From: Fusobacterium_C necrophorum_A
Lineage (GTDB): Bacteria > Fusobacteriota > Fusobacteriia > Fusobacteriales > Fusobacteriaceae
NCBI RefSeq assembly: GCF_004134945.1
Contig: NZ_SBAP01000021.1
Span: forward strand, 1 to 46,955
Length of the DNA stretch: 46,955 nt
Reading direction: 5' to 3'
Made by a program: the position numbers and the translations under genes. Positions 43,721 to 46,955 of the stretch are shown one piece after another. Under the pieces are notes generated by a model. The model worked only from the letters and a program-made list of their open reading frames with translations. It was not told the origin of the DNA and made no database searches. How positions within the stretch are numbered: position 1 is the stretch's first letter; every line of letters begins with the position of its first letter.

Positions 43721-44616
43721 ATGGCTTCTCCCTCCAAAAATTTCTTAAAAATCGTTCGAATGATAATGGTCAAGAAAAAAATACTTCCGGCTACAGAAAT
43801 AATAGCTCCCCCTGAGGGAATGGATATTTGTAATTGAATCGGAAATACAATTCCCACAATACAGCTGATTAAAGAAAATAGAATACTATAAAAAACAAAA
43901 CCTTTCATAGATTTTGCCAAATTTTTCGCAGAAGCCGCCGGAATCAATAGTAATGCCTCTACAAGAATAGACCCTACAATTTTCACAGAAGCTATGGTAA
44001 TCACGGTAACCACTGCAATAAAAATATAATCAATCAGTTTGACATTAACTCCACGAACAGAAGCTAAGCTAGGATTAAAGCTGGCTAGTAACATTCTATT
44101 GAAGTAAGGAGTAATGACAACACAAAGAACCAAAGCTGAAAACAATAAAATATAAATATCAATATCCGTAACCGTTAAAACAGAACCGAATAAAATACTT
44201 TCCAAGATATGAGCATTGACTTTTCCCGCCACTAAGATAAGCAAAGAACCTCCTAAGGCAATGGAAAAGGAAAGGAAAACTCCTATTAAAGTATCCGACG
44301 ACATTTTCGTTCTATTTTTCGTATAATTGATAAACAATCCAAAGAGAATACAATAAGCGAACAAGCACACATAAGGTGCTTGCATAGGCTCTCCCAACAA
44401 AATTCCAATCGCAATTCCCGTCATTGCGGCATGTCCCACCGCTTCTGAAAAGAAAGCCATTTTCTTGGTAACCACCATAGTTCCAACAGCACCTAAAATG
44501 GGACCAATAAATATGGCACAAATGAGAGCATTGACAATAAACTCATAACCAAATGCCTCCGGCAATATGCCCTGATTGGCCAAAGATATTATAAAATTTC
44601 GTATACTATCTAGCAT
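43717..44616 (-). CDS. Metal ABC transporter permease (ZnuB/TroC type)
   Basis: Inner-membrane permease of 299 aa with about eight membrane segments. GPILGAVGTMVVTKKMAFFSEAVGHAAMTGIAIG (about 38-71) is the family signature, and IVGSILVEALLLIPAASAKNLAKS lies near the C-terminus. It forms the channel for Zn, Mn or Fe import with the adjacent ATPase and ZnuA. Starts 14 bases after the ATPase gene. Confidence 0.93.
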   Translation of the reverse strand: MLDSIRNFIISLANQGILPEAFGYEFIVNALICAIFIGPILGAVGTMVVTKKMAFFSEAVGHAAMTGIAIGILLGEPMQAPYVCLFAYCILFGLFINYTKNRTKMSSDTLIGVFLSFSIALGGSLLILVAGKVNAHILESILFGSVLTVTDIDIYILLFSALVLCVVITPYFNRMLLASFNPSLASVRGVNVKLIDYIFIAVVTVITIASVKIVGSILVEALLLIPAASAKNLAKSMKGFVFYSILFSLISCIVGIVFPIQLQISIPSGGAIISVAGSIFFLTIIIRTIFKKFLEGEAI

Positions 44617-44630
44617 CTACAAACTCCCCT

Positions 44631-45347
44631 TTAAGCAAAAATTTCCAAAACACGTTTTTCATCAATTTCCACTTTGGGATCTCCATGAAAAATAATTTCC
44701 TGTTTGATACAGGTAACAAAATCCGCCATTTCTTTGACCTGTTTTAAATTGTGATGAATCCATAAAATCGTAATACCCTTACTTTTTAACTCATACAAAA
44801 TATTCTTAAAATATTCTTCTCCTATCTTGTCAATTCCGGTCAAAGGTTCGTCCAAAATTAAAAGATTGGGTAGAGGATATAAAGCCTGTGCCAACAGGAC
44901 TCTTTGTCTTTCTCCCCCTGACAAATTTCCTAATAGACGTTTTCTCTTATCGTACATCGACAAATGTTTCAACAAATCTTCCATGATAGGCTTGTATTCC
45001 CGAGTACTTCCCAAGAAACATGGTTTTGTCTGATAAGTCATACACATAAAGTCCTCCACGGTAATAGGAAGAGTTCTTTCAAAATCTAAAATTTGCGGAA
45101 CATAACCTATGGTGTATTCTCCATTCTTTCCTGTTGCTTCTTTTTCGTCATATTGGAAACTAATCTCTCCTTCAAAGGGCATTTGCCCCAAGATACAGCG
45201 TAACAAGGAAGTTTTCCCTCCTCCATTCGGCCCCACTAAGCAGTGAATACTTCCTTCCTGAATCGTTAAATTAATATTTTTCAAAATTTCTGTATTTGAT
45301 AAGGTCAAATTCAGATTTTTAATGTCAATTCGAATTCCTTTCCCCAT
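44631..45347 (-). CDS. Metal ABC transporter ATP-binding protein (ZnuC type)
   Basis: ATPase of 238 aa: Walker A GPNGGGKTSLLR (about 39-50), Q-loop YVPQ, signature NLSGGERQRVLLAQAL, Walker B NLLILDEPLTGID, switch histidine in LWIHHNLKQV. It is directly abutting the ZnuA gene (no gap) and precedes the permease. Sequence does not tell Zn from Mn or Fe. Confidence 0.94.
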   Translation of the reverse strand: MGKGIRIDIKNLNLTLSNTEILKNINLTIQEGSIHCLVGPNGGGKTSLLRCILGQMPFEGEISFQYDEKEATGKNGEYTIGYVPQILDFERTLPITVEDFMCMTYQTKPCFLGSTREYKPIMEDLLKHLSMYDKRKRLLGNLSGGERQRVLLAQALYPLPNLLILDEPLTGIDKIGEEYFKNILYELKSKGITILWIHHNLKQVKEMADFVTCIKQEIIFHGDPKVEIDEKRVLEIFA

Positions 45348-46259
45348 TTATTTCAATCCTTTTTTCTTTGCTACAAATTGCATAGCGGAAATGACCGAAT
45401 CCAAGTTTTCTTGAATAAATTTCTCAAAACTATCTTTTGTATAAGGACCATTTGTCATATGAGATAAAGCTCTCACTTCTACTCCTGTTTCTTTATGCAA
45501 AGTATCAATGAATTTGCTTTGGAAAGCAGCTTCCGCAAAAATAATATCAATTTTATCTCTCTTAATCACATCAATAACTTCTTTCAAATCTTTTGCACTT
45601 GGTTGAACTCCATGAGCCGGTTCAATTACCGCTTTCACATCGACTCCAAATTCAGACAACAGATAATCATAGCCTCCATGCATAGTTGCCACTCTAAAAT
45701 CCAAATTTTTGTAAGAAGAAACTTTGGATAGAGCATCCGTTTTTATTTTTCTCAACTTTTTAGCATATTCTCTTGCATTTTTTAAATAATATTCCTTATT
45801 ACCGGGATCTAATTTTCCCAATTCTTTTGCAATGTTGTATACTTGTTGAATCGAAGTGGTAATCGAAATGAAAGTGTGTGCATTCATAATTTTTTCAGAA
45901 CTTCTGCTTCCGGAAACAGGCATTAAAGAAACTCCCGCATTGGAATAAATAATTTTTATTTTCTTACTATTTGGGGCTGCTTTTATCATGTCAAAGACAA
46001 ATTCATCATGTCCTACCCCATTTACAACAACCACATCCGCTTTTCCTAATTGCTTCAAATCTTCATATTGAGGTTGGTAATTATGAGAATCGTACAAATC
46101 TCCACGAATAACCGGAAAAACATCTACTTTATCTCCTGCAATATTTGCCACAAAACTGTAATATGGTTGTAGAGTAACACCTACCTTTAACTTATCTGCT
46201 CCAAATGAAAAAATACTAAATACTGCAAACAAAAAAATAGTAAGTACTTTTTTTAACAT
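45348..46259 (-). CDS. Metal ABC transporter substrate-binding protein (ZnuA type)
   Basis: Periplasmic binding protein of 303 aa. Signal about 1-20, then LKVGVTLQPYYSFVANIAGDKV. Likely metal ligands are His59 (YDSHNYQPQ), His128 (NAHTF), His194 (TMHGGYDYL) and Glu243 (FAEAAF), the normal three-histidine plus carboxylate set of cluster A-I proteins, although the surrounding motifs are divergent (SHNY for PHxY/E). No lipobox. ATG 46259 with AAGGAGG upstream; the frame extends further without a site. Confidence 0.92.
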   Translation of the reverse strand: MLKKVLTIFLFAVFSIFSFGADKLKVGVTLQPYYSFVANIAGDKVDVFPVIRGDLYDSHNYQPQYEDLKQLGKADVVVVNGVGHDEFVFDMIKAAPNSKKIKIIYSNAGVSLMPVSGSRSSEKIMNAHTFISITTSIQQVYNIAKELGKLDPGNKEYYLKNAREYAKKLRKIKTDALSKVSSYKNLDFRVATMHGGYDYLLSEFGVDVKAVIEPAHGVQPSAKDLKEVIDVIKRDKIDIIFAEAAFQSKFIDTLHKETGVEVRALSHMTNGPYTKDSFEKFIQENLDSVISAMQFVAKKKGLK

Positions 46260-46270
46260 ATTTTTCCTCC

Positions 46271-46846
46271 TTAAAATTTCTTTCTTTCTTCTGCTCCTGT
46301 ATAAGGGACAATTTCTCTCCAATGTTCTTGCAGATGTGAAATACTTTTCGGTAAAGAACGTCCGTCATCTTGCTCATCATTGTAGTAAATGATACTCTTA
46401 TCCATTTCCTCTTGATTGAATTCGATTAAATAATTTCCTACAATATTGACTTGTTTACTAATTCCTAAGTAATAAACCTTTCCTTTCACTTCCAATTTTT
46501 TCCAAGTCAGAGCTCCACGTTCTTCCCATAAATCATCTTTCAAATAAGGAGAAATTTCTTCTTCCTCCAATACGGCAATCTCCGGAATTTCTCCTTCCGC
46601 TTCTGTAAGGGCTTCTATCTCCAGTAAAGAATTGGTCAATTCCGTGTAAAACGAATTGTTGACATTAGATAATTCTTTGTATGCGCTAATCTGAGTTGCA
46701 GTCAACGTTTGTTCTATATCTTTTTTAGCAGTAAGCTGTATTAAAAAATAAGCAATGATAACAATACTCATAACAACTAGAGATAAAAATAAATTTTCTT
46801 TTTTAGAACTTAATGGATGTATTTTTACAGTGTTAATGTTTCTCAC
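46271..46846 (-). CDS. Single-pass membrane protein of the metal operon (DUF6162-like)
   Basis: First gene of the operon, about 191 aa. One membrane segment (LFLSLVVMSIVIIAYFLIQL, about 19-38) follows a short cytoplasmic N-terminus; the rest is an acidic periplasmic domain with LWEERGALTWKKLEVKGKVYYLGI and ends near HLQEHWREIVPYTG. It resembles DUF6162 proteins known from similar metal-transporter clusters; I am only moderately sure. The start is unclear: the GTG at 46846 has its purine-rich site too close, while GGGGTGAG is properly spaced from a non-standard ATT at 46837. Confidence 0.7.
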   Translation of the reverse strand: MRNINTVKIHPLSSKKENLFLSLVVMSIVIIAYFLIQLTAKKDIEQTLTATQISAYKELSNVNNSFYTELTNSLLEIEALTEAEGEIPEIAVLEEEEISPYLKDDLWEERGALTWKKLEVKGKVYYLGISKQVNIVGNYLIEFNQEEMDKSIIYYNDEQDDGRSLPKSISHLQEHWREIVPYTGAEERKKF

Positions 46847-46913
46847 CCCTCTTTCTATTCAATTACAATACTCTTTCATCTTTTATCATCTTATCATAGG
46901 ATAATTGAAAAAA

Positions 46914-46933
46914 ATATACCCCTTAGGGTATAT
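46914..46933. promoter_or_regulatory. CsoR/CstR-like palindrome at the right edge
   Basis: ATATACCC-CTTA-GGGTATAT, a perfect 8-4-8 inverted repeat. It resembles the ATACCCC/GGGGTAT operators of CsoR/CstR-family repressors (copper or persulfide sensors). On the plus strand it fills most of the spacer between TTGAAA (46905-46910) and GTATAT (46928-46933), a possible promoter for a gene beyond the window; on the minus strand it lies just upstream of a TATGAT -10 (46898-46893) for the metal operon. The flanking A and T runs also allow a bidirectional terminator. Confidence 0.5.
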
Positions 46934-46955
46934 CTTTTTTATATTCTTTTTATAA

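Noticed and set aside
46847..46905. Fur/Zur-like box (GATAAGATGATAA) upstream of the metal operon
   Set aside because: Only part of the consensus is present and the sequence is simple AT-rich repeat; not distinguishable from chance.
1..46955. CRISPR arrays, rRNA genes, insertion sequences, riboswitches
   Set aside because: No regularly spaced repeats, rRNA sequence or transposase reading frames were seen, and no leader matched a riboswitch or T-box core that I could recognise.

Overview
The window looks like chromosome from a Fusobacterium. It is AT-rich and closely packed, with Firmicute-like metabolic operons (glgC/glgD type glycogen genes, DeoR-type fructose regulator, asnA, thiolase) next to genes that need an outer membrane (a YadA-like trimeric autotransporter and a small outer-membrane barrel). 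The base composition seems less AT-rich than F. nucleatum, which would fit the F. necrophorum/gonidiaformans group. That placement is inference; no rRNA is present to confirm it.

Layout. 1-3694 (minus strand): fructose operon fruR-fruK-fruA. 3883-11873 (minus): glycogen operon glgP-glgB-glgC-glgD-glgA, which makes glucose-1-P into ADP-glucose, polymerises, branches and degrades it; its leader carries a terminator-like hairpin. 12063-12602 (minus): rubrerythrin behind a consensus sigma-70 promoter and a PerR-like palindrome. 12810-12920 (plus): what looks like the 5' stub of a YegP/DUF1508 gene. 12886-20234 (minus): a run of acyltransferase-3/SGNH protein, SGNH lipoprotein, outer-membrane barrel, Bax-inhibitor-1 protein, iron alcohol dehydrogenase, FAD oxidoreductase and a secreted hypothetical. 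20318-22337 (minus): fabG-like reductase and thiolase. 22521-27812 (plus): shikimate operon aroA-aroC-chorismate mutase-aroE-aroQ, ending with formate-tetrahydrofolate ligase. 27890-31013 (minus): trimeric autotransporter, tRNA-Arg(CCT), cardiolipin synthase. 31150-35562 (plus): a frameshifted protein with a degenerate SIR2-like N-terminus, a RelA/SpoT-domain protein, a YgjP-type metallopeptidase and asnA. 35571-38730 (plus): an Arg-codon leader peptide and two tandem terminators ahead of a polar amino-acid ABC transporter, then a ComB-family phosphatase. 38768-39769 (minus): tyrosine recombinase, divergent from a two-gene unit of unknown function (39954-41432). 41564-46846 (minus): a seven-gene metal-transport operon with a complete ZnuA/ZnuC/ZnuB-type transporter, a second solute-binding protein that has lost its metal-binding histidines, and two secreted proteins predicted to begin with histidine after signal cleavage. 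A CsoR/CstR-like palindrome lies at the right edge.

Most worth a second look: the SIR2-like/RelA-SpoT gene pair with its frameshift; the leader-peptide/double-terminator arrangement before the amino-acid transporter; and the expanded metal operon with its divergent binding protein and possible copper- or persulfide-type operator. Everything here was read by eye; family names rest on motif recognition, not on searches.
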